Assembly: GCA_020632755.1 (NCBI GenBank)
Contig: JACKEY010000013.1
Location: 112,408-176,407, forward strand
Source: Alphaproteobacteria bacterium
GTDB lineage: Bacteria > Myxococcota_A > UBA796 > UBA2385
Reading direction: 5' to 3'
Length of the DNA: 64,000 bases
Shown: positions 16,356 to 24,936 of the stretch, in pieces
Numbering within the stretch: position 1 is the first letter of the stretch
Layout of the letters: the number at the start of each line of letters is the position of its first letter
Position numbers and translations under genes: made by a program
Notes under the pieces: model-generated
The model's input: only the letters and a program-made list of their open reading frames with translations
The model's database searches: none
What the model was told of the DNA's origin: nothing

Positions 16356-18290
16356 TCAGCCCTCGGCGTCCGTCGCCTCGTCCGTGAGCGGCTCGTCGTC
16401 GGTGCCGGTGCTGGCCATCGCCAGGACCTCGCGCAGGCGTGGGCCGGTCAAGGGGTGGACCTCGACCTGCTCGAAGTACTCCTGCAGGCGGTCGCGCTCC
16501 AGGACCTCGGTGCCCAGGAGCTCTTCCGACATGCGGTGGAGCAGCGCTTCGTTCGCGGTCAGGATGGCGCGGCTGCGGGCGTGGGCCTCGTCCAGGATGC
16601 GCCGGACTTCCGTGTCCAGCTGCTGGGCGGTCTGTTCGCTGATCGGCACGTCGCGCATGCCGCCGCCGCCGATGCCGAACGGGTTCTGCATCTCGCCGCC
16701 GTAGTCGACGGCGCCCATGGCGCTGCTCATGCCGAACTGGCTGACCATGCGGCGGGCCAGGTCGCTGGCCTTGCGGATGTCGTCGCCCGCACCGGTGGTG
16801 AAGTCGCCGAACACCAGCTCTTCGGCGGCGCGGCCGCCGTAGAGCACGGTCAGGCGGTTGAGCAGCTCGGAGCGCGCCATCAGGTAGCGGTCTTCCAGCG
16901 GCATCTGCAGGGTGTAGCCGAGCGCCCCGATGCCGCGGGGGATGATGCTGATCTTCTGGACCGGGTCGGCGCCCGGGCAGGCGGCGGCGCAGATGGCGTG
17001 GCCCGCCTCGTGGAAGGCGACGACCCGCTTCTCCTGCTCGGACAGGCGGCGGCTCTTCTTCTCGAGGCCGGCGACGATGCGCTCGACCGCGTCCTGCAGG
17101 TCCTCGAACTGGATGGCGGACTTGCCGCGGCGGGCGGCCAGCAGGGCGCCTTCGTTCAGCGCATTGGCGAGGTCTGCGCCGGCGAAGCCCGGGGTGATGC
17201 GGGCGAGCTCGGAGAGATCGACCTCGTCCGCCAGCTTCATCTCGCGGGCGTGCACCCGCAGGATGGCCTCGCGGCCGCGCACGTCGGGGCGGTCGACCAG
17301 CACCTGGCGGTCGAAGCGGCCGGCGCGGAGCAGGGCAGGATCGAGGATCTCGGGGCGGTTGGTGGCCGCCATGATGATGATGCCCTTGCGGCCGTCGAAG
17401 CCGTCCATCTCGACGAGGAGCTGGTTGAGGGTCTGCTCGCGCTCGTCGTGGCCACCGACCGGGCTGGCGCCGCCGCGGGCCTTGCCGATGGCGTCGAGCT
17501 CGTCGATGAAGATGATGCAGGGGGCGCGCTCGGTCGCTTCCTTGAACAGGTCGCGCACGCGGGCGGCGCCGACACCGACGAACATCTCGACGAAGTCGGA
17601 GCCCGAGATGCTGAAGAAGGGCACGCCCGCTTCGCCGGCCACCGCGCGGGCCAGCAGGGTCTTGCCGGTGCCCGGGGGGCCGACCAGCAGCACGCCCTTG
17701 GGGATCTTGCCGCCGAGCACGGTGAACCGCTCGGGGGTCGACAGGAACTGCACGATCTCCTGCAGCTCCTCGATCGCTTCGTCGATGCCGGCCACGTCGG
17801 CGAAGGTGACGCCGGTGCCTTCTTCGGGGGCCAGGGTCGCCCGGGACTTGCCGAAGGTGGCGACACCGGGGGGCGCCCCGCCTTCGCGGCGGAACAGGAA
17901 GAAGAACAGCACGCCGAGCATGATCATCGGCAGCAGCCAGCCGCTGGCGCGGTCGCAGTCCCCACGAGGGGTGGCGGCGTAGGCGACGTCGTGCGCTTCG
18001 AGGAAGCTCGTGAAGTCCTTGTCCATCGGCACGACGCCGACGTCGATGGACCGGCTGGCCATCGGTCGATCGGCGTCGGGCATCTGGCCCGCCTTGTAGT
18101 AGACGGTGGCCTTGTCCTCGTGGAAGACGACGCGCTCGACGCGGCCCTCTTCGACGTGGGACTTGACCTCGGTCCACGTGTGCTTGGTGGCGATGTCGCC
18201 TTGCAGGACGTTGAACAGCAGCGCCCCCATCAGCACGATGAGGGCGAGGTTCAGGACGAGCAGGATGGGTCGGTTGCGATTCACCCCCAC
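16356..18290 (-). CDS. ftsH: ATP-dependent zinc metalloprotease FtsH
   Basis: 644 aa. N-terminal membrane helix (about 8-28), a periplasmic domain of about 85 residues and a second helix (about 117-133), then an AAA+ module: Walker A GPPGTGKT at 204-211, Walker B IIFIDELDAIG at about 259-269, and the second region of homology near 310-335. The M41 protease domain has HEAGH at 427-431. Membrane-anchored quality-control protease. The GTG at 18290 is used here; a second GTG two codons in is equally possible and neither has a clear ribosome site. Converges closely on the amidohydrolase (12 bases) and diverges from the MopE-repeat gene. The acidic C-terminus is slightly extended. Confidence 0.97.
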   Translation of the reverse strand: MGVNRNRPILLVLNLALIVLMGALLFNVLQGDIATKHTWTEVKSHVEEGRVERVVFHEDKATVYYKAGQMPDADRPMASRSIDVGVVPMDKDFTSFLEAHDVAYAATPRGDCDRASGWLLPMIMLGVLFFFLFRREGGAPPGVATFGKSRATLAPEEGTGVTFADVAGIDEAIEELQEIVQFLSTPERFTVLGGKIPKGVLLVGPPGTGKTLLARAVAGEAGVPFFSISGSDFVEMFVGVGAARVRDLFKEATERAPCIIFIDELDAIGKARGGASPVGGHDEREQTLNQLLVEMDGFDGRKGIIIMAATNRPEILDPALLRAGRFDRQVLVDRPDVRGREAILRVHAREMKLADEVDLSELARITPGFAGADLANALNEGALLAARRGKSAIQFEDLQDAVERIVAGLEKKSRRLSEQEKRVVAFHEAGHAICAAACPGADPVQKISIIPRGIGALGYTLQMPLEDRYLMARSELLNRLTVLYGGRAAEELVFGDFTTGAGDDIRKASDLARRMVSQFGMSSAMGAVDYGGEMQNPFGIGGGGMRDVPISEQTAQQLDTEVRRILDEAHARSRAILTANEALLHRMSEELLGTEVLERDRLQEYFEQVEVHPLTGPRLREVLAMASTGTDDEPLTDEATDAEG

Positions 18291-18373
18291 CGGCTAGCCA
18301 CGGGGCTGTGCCATGACAAGCGCGTGTGGCACATTGCGGGGAACCGGCCCCGAAACGGCCCATGGAGGCTCCG

Positions 18374-20815
18374 ATGTCGCGCTCCCTCGCCCCGCTGACG
18401 CTGTGCTCGCTGCTGCTGCCCCTCGCCCTGGCGCTCGGCGCCTGTGGAGACAAGGACGACGGGAGCGGTGACGGCGACGGCACCGACGGCGGCAGCGGGC
18501 TGGACAACGACGGCGACGGCCACGACAGCATCGCGACGGGCGGCGACGACTGCGACGACACCGACGCCAGCGTCTACCCCGGCGCGGCCGAGGCCTGCGA
18601 CCGCGAGGACGACGACTGCGACGGGGTCGCGGACGAAGACTTCGACGCCGACGGCGATGGCTGGTACGACGCGGCGGCCTGCGCCACGACCCGGATCGAG
18701 GACGGCCAGGACTGCGACGACAGCGACGCCGACGTGCACCCCGGCGCGACCGAGGTCCCCTACGACGGCATCGACCAGGACTGCGCGGACGGTGACCTGG
18801 ACGACGTCGACGGCGACGGCTTCGCGGCCGAGGCCGCGGGCGGCGGCGACTGCGACGACGAAGACGCGGACGTGGGCCCCGGCGCGACGGACACGCCCTA
18901 CGACGGCATCGACCAGGACTGCTCGGGCGGGGACCTGGTCGACGTCGACGGGGACGGCCAGGACGCCCTGGTCGCGGGCGGCACGGACTGCGACGACAAC
19001 GACGCCGGCATCTACGAGGGCGCGACGGACACGCCCTACGACGGCATCGACCAGGACTGCTCGGGCAGCGACCTCGACGACGTGGACGGCGACGGGTACG
19101 CCGCCGAGGCCGCGGGTGGGGACGACTGCGACGACGGCGACGCCGCCATCAGCCCCGGTGCCGTCGAGATCCCCTACGACGAAGAGGACCAGGACTGCGA
19201 CGGCGTCGACCTGACCGACGTCGACGGCGACGGCTACGACAGCACCGAGGTCCGCCGCGGCACCGACTGCGACGACGCCGACCCCCGCATCCACCCGGGC
19301 GCCCCCGACCTGGCCGGTGACGCCGTCGACGCCGACTGCGACGACACCGACGACGCGACCGTCCTGGCGCTGGCGGACATCTCGAAGAGCGTGTTCGGCA
19401 CCGAGCTCGGCCAGGAGTACCTGGGCTTCGGCCTGGCGGTCTGCGATCTGGACGGCGACGGGCTGGACGACATGATCGTCGGCGCCCCCCTGGCCGACGG
19501 CTACCACGGCCAGCTCGGCATCTTCTACGGCGCCACGTCGGATGGCTGGTCCAGCGGCATGACCATGGACGACGCCGACGCGCTCATCACCGGCGACAGC
19601 TACTTCATGGGCTTCGGCGTGGCCTGCGGCGACTTCGACGGCGACGGCGACCAGGACCTGACCACCGTCCGCGGCGAGATCAACTACACGACGACCTACC
19701 GCACCGACCTCGAGGTGCTGCTCTGGTCCAACGACGGCGCCGGCTTCACCGCGGGCAGCAGCGACAGCGACGCCACGGCGGTCTTCTCCTTCGACCTGGG
19801 CGCCGAGACCGGCGGCAGCAGCATCTACTCGCGGGCCATCACCATGGGCGACGTCGACGGGGACGACGTCGACGACCTGCTCATCGTGATGTCCGAGGGC
19901 GTGAACAACGACGGCTCGGCCCAGAACGCCGACGGCGCGGTCTGGGTCATCCCCGGCGGCGACTACGCCGGCGACTACGAGATGGAGTCCGAGCTCATCG
20001 CGCGCATCTTCCACGACCAGGACAGCGGCATGCACGACATCGAGGTGCTGCCCGACCTGGACGGCGACGGCGTCGGCGAGCTCTACTTCGGCCAGGCCGG
20101 CTGGTACGACGGCTGGACCGGCAGCGACACCGGCCTGGACACCGGCGACGACCCCGAGGGCCTGGCGGCCTTCATCAGCGACCCCGACGACAGCGACGGC
20201 ACGGCCAGCGAGCGCGCCTTCGCGAGCCTGCTCGGCGGCGAGGGCCAGGCGCTGGGCTACGCCGGCAGCTTCTTCGACATCGACGGAGACGGCGACCTGG
20301 ACGCGGTCCTGGACGTGTTCTACGACGACACCGTCGCCGAGTTCGGCGGCGGGCTCTACGCCTACACCGACCTCGAGGACCTGCTCGACGGTGGCACCTT
20401 CCAGGACGGCGAGGCGCTCGCCGACGGACACGTCTGGGGCGAGAGCGAGCTCGGGCTGCTGGGCGCCGAGCTGTGGGCGCTCGACGACATGAACGGCGAC
20501 GGCTTCCGCGAGCTGCTGGTGAGCCAGTACGGCAACGGCGCGGCCGACGGCTGGATCATCGTCGACGGCCAGAGCCTGCTGACGGAGTCGTCGATCTCCG
20601 ACGCCACCGTGCTCACCATCGAAGGCACCTACTTCGACGACTTCGGCGTCGGCGACGGCAGCGGGCGCATCGCCGCCATCGGCGACATCGACGGCGACGG
20701 GATCTCCGACATGGCCCTGTCGTCGTACACCTACCTGACCTACGACAGCAGCACCTACGCCTTCAGCGGGCGGGTCTACGCGCTGCTCAGCGGCGACCTC
20801 TACATCAAGGACTGA
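18374..20815 (+). CDS. MopE-type Asp/Cys repeat lipoprotein with FG-GAP repeats (second copy)
   Basis: 813 aa from ATG 18374, which has GGAG about 6 bases upstream and opens a normal lipoprotein signal (LLLPLALALGAC). Residues about 45-325 carry six Asp/Cys repeats (DVDGDG...DCDDxD...PGA...DGIDQDC); four consecutive ones have an exact 46-residue period. From about 330 to the end are FG-GAP/EF-hand-like loops (DLDGDGLDDMIVGAP) expected to make a propeller. Probably anchored in the outer membrane and binding metal or calcium. Its 3' end overlaps the convergent ATP-grasp gene by 16 bases. Similar architecture to the product of 7583-9745, but with longer repeats and a proper signal peptide. Confidence 0.9.
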   Translation: MSRSLAPLTLCSLLLPLALALGACGDKDDGSGDGDGTDGGSGLDNDGDGHDSIATGGDDCDDTDASVYPGAAEACDREDDDCDGVADEDFDADGDGWYDAAACATTRIEDGQDCDDSDADVHPGATEVPYDGIDQDCADGDLDDVDGDGFAAEAAGGGDCDDEDADVGPGATDTPYDGIDQDCSGGDLVDVDGDGQDALVAGGTDCDDNDAGIYEGATDTPYDGIDQDCSGSDLDDVDGDGYAAEAAGGDDCDDGDAAISPGAVEIPYDEEDQDCDGVDLTDVDGDGYDSTEVRRGTDCDDADPRIHPGAPDLAGDAVDADCDDTDDATVLALADISKSVFGTELGQEYLGFGLAVCDLDGDGLDDMIVGAPLADGYHGQLGIFYGATSDGWSSGMTMDDADALITGDSYFMGFGVACGDFDGDGDQDLTTVRGEINYTTTYRTDLEVLLWSNDGAGFTAGSSDSDATAVFSFDLGAETGGSSIYSRAITMGDVDGDDVDDLLIVMSEGVNNDGSAQNADGAVWVIPGGDYAGDYEMESELIARIFHDQDSGMHDIEVLPDLDGDGVGELYFGQAGWYDGWTGSDTGLDTGDDPEGLAAFISDPDDSDGTASERAFASLLGGEGQALGYAGSFFDIDGDGDLDAVLDVFYDDTVAEFGGGLYAYTDLEDLLDGGTFQDGEALADGHVWGESELGLLGAELWALDDMNGDGFRELLVSQYGNGAADGWIIVDGQSLLTESSISDATVLTIEGTYFDDFGVGDGSGRIAAIGDIDGDGISDMALSSYTYLTYDSSTYAFSGRVYALLSGDLYIKD
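18743..19204 (+). repeat. 138-bp in-frame tandem repeats in the MopE-type gene
   Basis: Equivalent points of successive units fall at 18743, 18881, 19019 and 19157, an exact 138-base (46-codon) spacing. The 48 bases starting at 18881 and at 19019 are identical, while the flanking units have diverged. Confidence 0.85.
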
Positions 20816-22395
20816 TCGTCCTCGTCCAGGGGACGGGTCTCCTCGTCGAGGACCTGCCGGGTCCGCTTCTCCAGGAAGCGGGCCTGCTGCAGGTTGTCGC
20901 CGATGCAGACCAGGCCGAGCTTGCCGAACTCGGACAGGGCGCCGAGCAGGTGGAAGACGACGCCGCGCTCGGTCGCGCCGTGGAAGTGCAGGCCGTGGTA
21001 CACGGCGATGTCCAGCAGGTCCTCGGGGAGCAGCCCGCGGTAGCGCTCCGAGCGCAGGGTGTCGCTGGCGAAGTAGTACTTGGGTGTGCCGTTCTGGGCG
21101 AGGAAGTCGCCGGTGAGCGGGTCGTACTCGCCGTCGGTGAGGAAGCGCAGGGTCAGGAAGGGGTGGGTGGTGCCGCCCTTGCGCAGGTTGACCTCGATGG
21201 CGTCGTGGCGCCAGCTGCCGTCGGGCTGGCGGACGGACACGAAGTCGGTGGCGAAGCGGCCGATGACGCCCTTGCTGGCCAGCACCTGGGCCACCCGCAG
21301 GCCGGACTCCTGGATCTGCAGGCGGTACTCGGGGTCGGCGGGGAAGGTGCAGCCCTCGAAGACCTGGCCGCTGGGGCCGCCGAGCACCTGGTCGTGGGTG
21401 CTGATCGCCTGGGCCTGGCCGCGGGCGTTGACGCGGTTCTGCGAGCTCGGCGACCGCTTGTCCTCGCCCTCGACGAACAACTCGACCACGCCCTGCATCT
21501 CCTGGTACTTGCCGTGGAAGCTCTCCCAGTGCTCGGACGGCGCCTCGTAGCGGAGCGAGGTCGGCAGGGCGGCGCGGATCTGGGCCTTGCGGGCCGCGTG
21601 GCTGGCGCCGTCGATCAGCGGATCGCCCTTGCTGCCGTCGAAGTAGAACAGCGCGTTGCCTTCGCCCGAGAAGCCGTCGTTGAGCTTGACCACGGCGCGG
21701 CGGGCGTCGGGGTGGTCGGTCTTCAGCGTGGCCAGGGCGTCGGCGATGTCGTCGGCGTCCCGCAGGCGCTCGTAGCCGTCGGGGAAGGTGACCCCGGCCT
21801 CGCGGAACACCTCGCGGCAGCCGGACTTGGTGCCCAGATCGCACAGGGAGGGGTCGTTGGCGTAGAGCGGCAGCCCCAGGGCGACCGACAGGGTGCGCTC
21901 CAGCGGCGTGCTGTTGAAGCAGGTCATGTGGGCGGGGCCGCCGCCGGCGACGGCATCCCGGATCCGCCGCAGCAGCCGCGGGCGCCGCAGGATCTTCTCG
22001 GACAGCGGCCGGGCCGACGCGTCCCCGCAGTGCAGCAGGCACAGCCGCCGCCGGGCATGGCTGGTCGGGATGCCCGACAGCAGGTGCAGGTAGTAGTCGA
22101 TGACCGTCGGATCGAGCTGCTGGCTGGTGACGAAGACCAGGCGCGCGCGCGGGCGGCGCAGCAGCATCAGCAGGAAGAGCAGCCGCTCTTCGTAGTGGTG
22201 CACGCCGCTGACCTTCTGCAGCTCGGCCTGGTCGAGGGACAGGCTGGGCACGACCACCACCGTGTTCGGCAGGCGGGCGTCGGCAGCCACCTGGTCGAAC
22301 AGCTCGGGCAGGCGGGCCTGCAGCCGCGAGAAGGCGGCCAGCTCTTCGGGCGAGCCGGGGGTCGGCAGTCCGGGCAGGGCGGGGACAGGGGCCAT
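20800..22395 (-). CDS. PGM1-like ATP-grasp peptide ligase family protein
   Basis: 531 aa. The N-terminal half (about 40-160) is a pre-ATP-grasp domain (TVVVVPSLSLDQAEL; VTSQQLDPTVIDYYL). The second half is an ATP-grasp fold, with RRAVVKLNDGFSGEGNALF as the nucleotide lysine/glycine loop and DFVSVRQ ... DAIEVNLRKGG as the metal-binding Glu/Asn segment. Resembles the peptide ligase PGM1 of pheganomycin synthesis and its uncharacterised relatives, so it probably joins a carboxylate to an amine using ATP. It follows the sugar transferase by 48 bases on the same strand and may act in envelope polymer or small-molecule synthesis. The substrate is unknown, and no peptide-precursor gene was seen nearby. 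Confidence 0.75.
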   Translation of the reverse strand: MAPVPALPGLPTPGSPEELAAFSRLQARLPELFDQVAADARLPNTVVVVPSLSLDQAELQKVSGVHHYEERLLFLLMLLRRPRARLVFVTSQQLDPTVIDYYLHLLSGIPTSHARRRLCLLHCGDASARPLSEKILRRPRLLRRIRDAVAGGGPAHMTCFNSTPLERTLSVALGLPLYANDPSLCDLGTKSGCREVFREAGVTFPDGYERLRDADDIADALATLKTDHPDARRAVVKLNDGFSGEGNALFYFDGSKGDPLIDGASHAARKAQIRAALPTSLRYEAPSEHWESFHGKYQEMQGVVELFVEGEDKRSPSSQNRVNARGQAQAISTHDQVLGGPSGQVFEGCTFPADPEYRLQIQESGLRVAQVLASKGVIGRFATDFVSVRQPDGSWRHDAIEVNLRKGGTTHPFLTLRFLTDGEYDPLTGDFLAQNGTPKYYFASDTLRSERYRGLLPEDLLDIAVYHGLHFHGATERGVVFHLLGALSEFGKLGLVCIGDNLQQARFLEKRTRQVLDEETRPLDEDDQSLM

Positions 22396-22443
22396 CTCGG
22401 CGCTCCTCGGTGGTGCCCCGGGAGCATCCCACAGGCGCGTCGC

Positions 22444-23931
22444 TCAGGAGGCGCCGGTCCCCAGCAGCACGACGGGCACGGTGCGAGCGAGCAGGCGGAC
22501 GTCCAGGAACAGCGACCAGTTGTCGATGTACTGCAGGTCCAGCTTCATCCACGTGTCGAAGTCGATGTTGTTGCGGCCGCTGACCTGCCAGATGCAGGTG
22601 ATGCCCGGCCGCATCGACAGGCGGCGCCGCTGCCAGCGCTTGTACTGCTCGACCTCGCGCGGCAGGGGCGGGCGCGGGCCGACCAGGCTCATCTCGCCGG
22701 AGACCACGTTCCAGAACTGGGGCAGCTCGTCGATGCTGGTCTTGCGGATGAACCGGCCGACGCGGGTGATGCGCGGGTCCTGCTTCATCTTGAAGACCGG
22801 GCCGTCCATCTCGTTGCCGGCCGTGAGCTGTTCCTTGAGCTTCTCGGCGTCGGGGACCATCGAGCGGAACTTCCACATCGTGAACGGGCGCCCGAACAGG
22901 CCGCTGCGTTCCTGGCCGAAGAACACGGGGCCGCCGTCTTCGAGCTTGATGGCCAGGGCCGTCGCCAGGAACACGGGGGCCAGGGCCAGCAGCGCCGCGC
23001 CGGCCAGCAGCACGTCCATCATGCGCTTGACGGCCAGGGCCTCGGCGTCTTCGGGTGTGGCCGAGAAGGTCAACACGTGGAAGCCGTCGAGGTCGGACAG
23101 CTGGGCCTTGCTGATCGACAGGCCCAGGAAGTTCGCGTCCATCGAGAACCGCACGCCGACCTCTTCGCAGGAGTCGGCGGCGAAGCGCAGGGTGTCGACG
23201 CTGAGTCCGCCGCCGGTGAGCATCACCTCGTCGACGTGGTGGCGCTCCAGCACGCGGGGCAGCTCGTCGATGGTGCCGAGCACCGGGGTGTCGCCGATCC
23301 GCACCGGCTCGCCGTCGCCGGCGTGCACGATGCCGTAGACCCGGGTGCCCCACTGGCGGTGGCGGCGCAGGATCTCGATGAGCGGCCCGATGTCGTCGCC
23401 CGAGCCGACGATCAGGATGTTGTGCTCGGCGACGGCGGCCAGCCGGGCACGCAGCCAGCGGATGACGGCGACGCGGCCGAGGAAGACCGGGCCGACCACC
23501 AGCACGGTGAAGCCGATGAGCACGGTGCGCGACAGCTGGTCGCCCAGCTGACCCGCGAAGGTGATGCCGATCAGCACCAGGCCGGCCACACCGCTGGCCC
23601 GCGCGATGCGCAGCAGCAGGACGTCCAGCCGGATGCGGCGCAGGTCGTCGTAGGTGCGGGCCCGGTGCAGGCAGAACAGCCACACGGGCAGCACCAGCAC
23701 GATGAGCCCGATGTGGTGCTGGGCCGCGAGGGGCCGCAGCACGGGCTCGCCGGGGATCAGGTCCAGGTTCCAGCGCACGCCGATGAAGTGCCGGCCTGCG
23801 GTGACGGCGAGCCACGTGGTGACGATCAGCGCCACGTCGAAGATCGTGGCGATCATGCGGAAGGCGACGTTGCGGGTCCGTTCCATCGGGCGCAGGTCTC
23901 GGGGGGGAGGAGGGGCCGGAGTGGGACCCAT
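22444..23931 (-). CDS. Polyprenyl-phosphate sugar-1-phosphate transferase (WbaP/EPS type)
   Basis: 495 aa. Four hydrophobic helices (about 20-170), then a Rossmann-like CoA-binding segment (NILIVGSGDDIGPLIEI). A membrane reentrant helix (about 305-325) precedes the bacterial sugar transferase domain with FTMWKFRSM, KTSIDELPQFWNV and SLVGPRPPLP, which include the family's catalytic Asp-Glu pair. Transfers a hexose-1-phosphate to undecaprenyl phosphate to start exopolysaccharide or O-antigen assembly at the inner membrane. ATG 23886 (MERTRN) is an alternative start; the longer form adds a proline-rich tail of 15 residues. Followed by the ATP-grasp gene. Diverges from kdsA. Confidence 0.93.
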   Translation of the reverse strand: MGPTPAPPPPRDLRPMERTRNVAFRMIATIFDVALIVTTWLAVTAGRHFIGVRWNLDLIPGEPVLRPLAAQHHIGLIVLVLPVWLFCLHRARTYDDLRRIRLDVLLLRIARASGVAGLVLIGITFAGQLGDQLSRTVLIGFTVLVVGPVFLGRVAVIRWLRARLAAVAEHNILIVGSGDDIGPLIEILRRHRQWGTRVYGIVHAGDGEPVRIGDTPVLGTIDELPRVLERHHVDEVMLTGGGLSVDTLRFAADSCEEVGVRFSMDANFLGLSISKAQLSDLDGFHVLTFSATPEDAEALAVKRMMDVLLAGAALLALAPVFLATALAIKLEDGGPVFFGQERSGLFGRPFTMWKFRSMVPDAEKLKEQLTAGNEMDGPVFKMKQDPRITRVGRFIRKTSIDELPQFWNVVSGEMSLVGPRPPLPREVEQYKRWQRRRLSMRPGITCIWQVSGRNNIDFDTWMKLDLQYIDNWSLFLDVRLLARTVPVVLLGTGAS

Positions 23932-24056
23932 CTAGTCCCTGGGCGCGGTGCCCCGCTGTAGAACCCCCGTGAACTCGGGGGCTCGAGGCCGGTGCAGGGC
24001 CGCTGCTGCAGGGTGGGGTCCAGAAGCGATAGGCCGCTTCACATGGGAGGTGGACG

Positions 24057-24905
24057 ATGGCGGCAATCGGGATCACGACCGCGGTGCGGTCGGTCGAGAT
24101 CACGCCGGAGCTGCGGCTGGGACCGGGGCGGCCGCTGCTGATCATCGCCGGTCCCTGCCAGCTCGAGGCTCCCGACCGCGTGTTGCGCATCGCCGCGGGC
24201 CTGAAGCGGGCCTGCGCGGCGGCCGGCCTGTCCTACGTGTTCAAGGCCAGCTTCGACAAGGCCAACCGCACCTCGCTCGGCAGCACGCGGGGCCCCGGGC
24301 TGGACGAGGGACTCGCGCTGCTGGACCGGGTGCGGACCGAGCTCGGCGTGCCCGTGACCACCGACGTGCACCTGCCCGAGCAGGCGGCCGCGGTGGCGTC
24401 CGTCGTCGACCTGCTGCAGGTGCCGGCCTTCTTGTGCCGGCAGACCGACCTGCTGCTGGCCTGTGCGGCCACGGGACGGCCGGTGAACGTCAAGAAGGGC
24501 CAGTTCCTGGCGCCCCCCGGCATGGCGCACGTCGCCGACAAGCTGGTCCAGGGCGGCGCGCCGGGGGTGATCCTGACGGAGCGGGGTACGACCTTCGGCC
24601 ACGGCGACCTGGTGGTCGACATGCGCGGCCTGCCCCTGATGCGCGAGCTGGGCTGGCCGGTCTGCTTCGACGCGACGCACAGCGTGCAGCGCCCGGCGGG
24701 GCTCGGCGGCACCACCGGCGGCGACCGGCGGCTCGTGCCTTTCCTGGCCCGGGCGGCGGTGGCCGCGGGGGTCGACGCCGTGTTCCTGGAGGTGCACGAC
24801 GATCCCGACCACGCGCCCAGCGACGGGCCGAACATGGTGCGGCTGGACGATGCGCCCGCCCTGCTGGCCGAGCTCGCGGCCCTCGACGGGCTGGTCCGGG
24901 GCTGA
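24057..24905 (+). CDS. kdsA: 3-deoxy-8-phosphooctulonate synthase
   Basis: 282 aa, full length for the family; ATG preceded by GGGAGGTG about 4 bases away. Condenses arabinose-5-phosphate and phosphoenolpyruvate to KDO-8-phosphate for lipopolysaccharide core synthesis in the cytoplasm. Motifs seen: IAGPCQLE (about 29-36), FKASFDKANRTS (about 61-72), VNVKKGQFLAPP, ERGTTFGHGDLVVDMR, FDATHSVQRP and the C-terminal FLEVHDDPDHAPSDGPN. No other KDO genes are adjacent, so it is detached from kdsB, kdsD and pyrG here. Its presence supports a Gram-negative cell with KDO-type lipopolysaccharide. Confidence 0.97.
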   Translation: MAAIGITTAVRSVEITPELRLGPGRPLLIIAGPCQLEAPDRVLRIAAGLKRACAAAGLSYVFKASFDKANRTSLGSTRGPGLDEGLALLDRVRTELGVPVTTDVHLPEQAAAVASVVDLLQVPAFLCRQTDLLLACAATGRPVNVKKGQFLAPPGMAHVADKLVQGGAPGVILTERGTTFGHGDLVVDMRGLPLMRELGWPVCFDATHSVQRPAGLGGTTGGDRRLVPFLARAAVAAGVDAVFLEVHDDPDHAPSDGPNMVRLDDAPALLAELAALDGLVRG

Positions 24906-24936
24906 GGTCGGGGGCTGAGGGCCGAGGTCCCGGGCG

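Noticed and set aside
18743..19204. CRISPR-like regular repeats
   Set aside because: The units are contiguous, in frame and encode the MopE-type protein domain; there are no unique spacers.
18281..24190. A 1969-codon open frame on the minus strand
   Set aside because: It lies across five well-supported genes in other frames and has the Arg/Ala/Pro-rich or GVAVVAV-type composition typical of shadow frames in GC-rich DNA.
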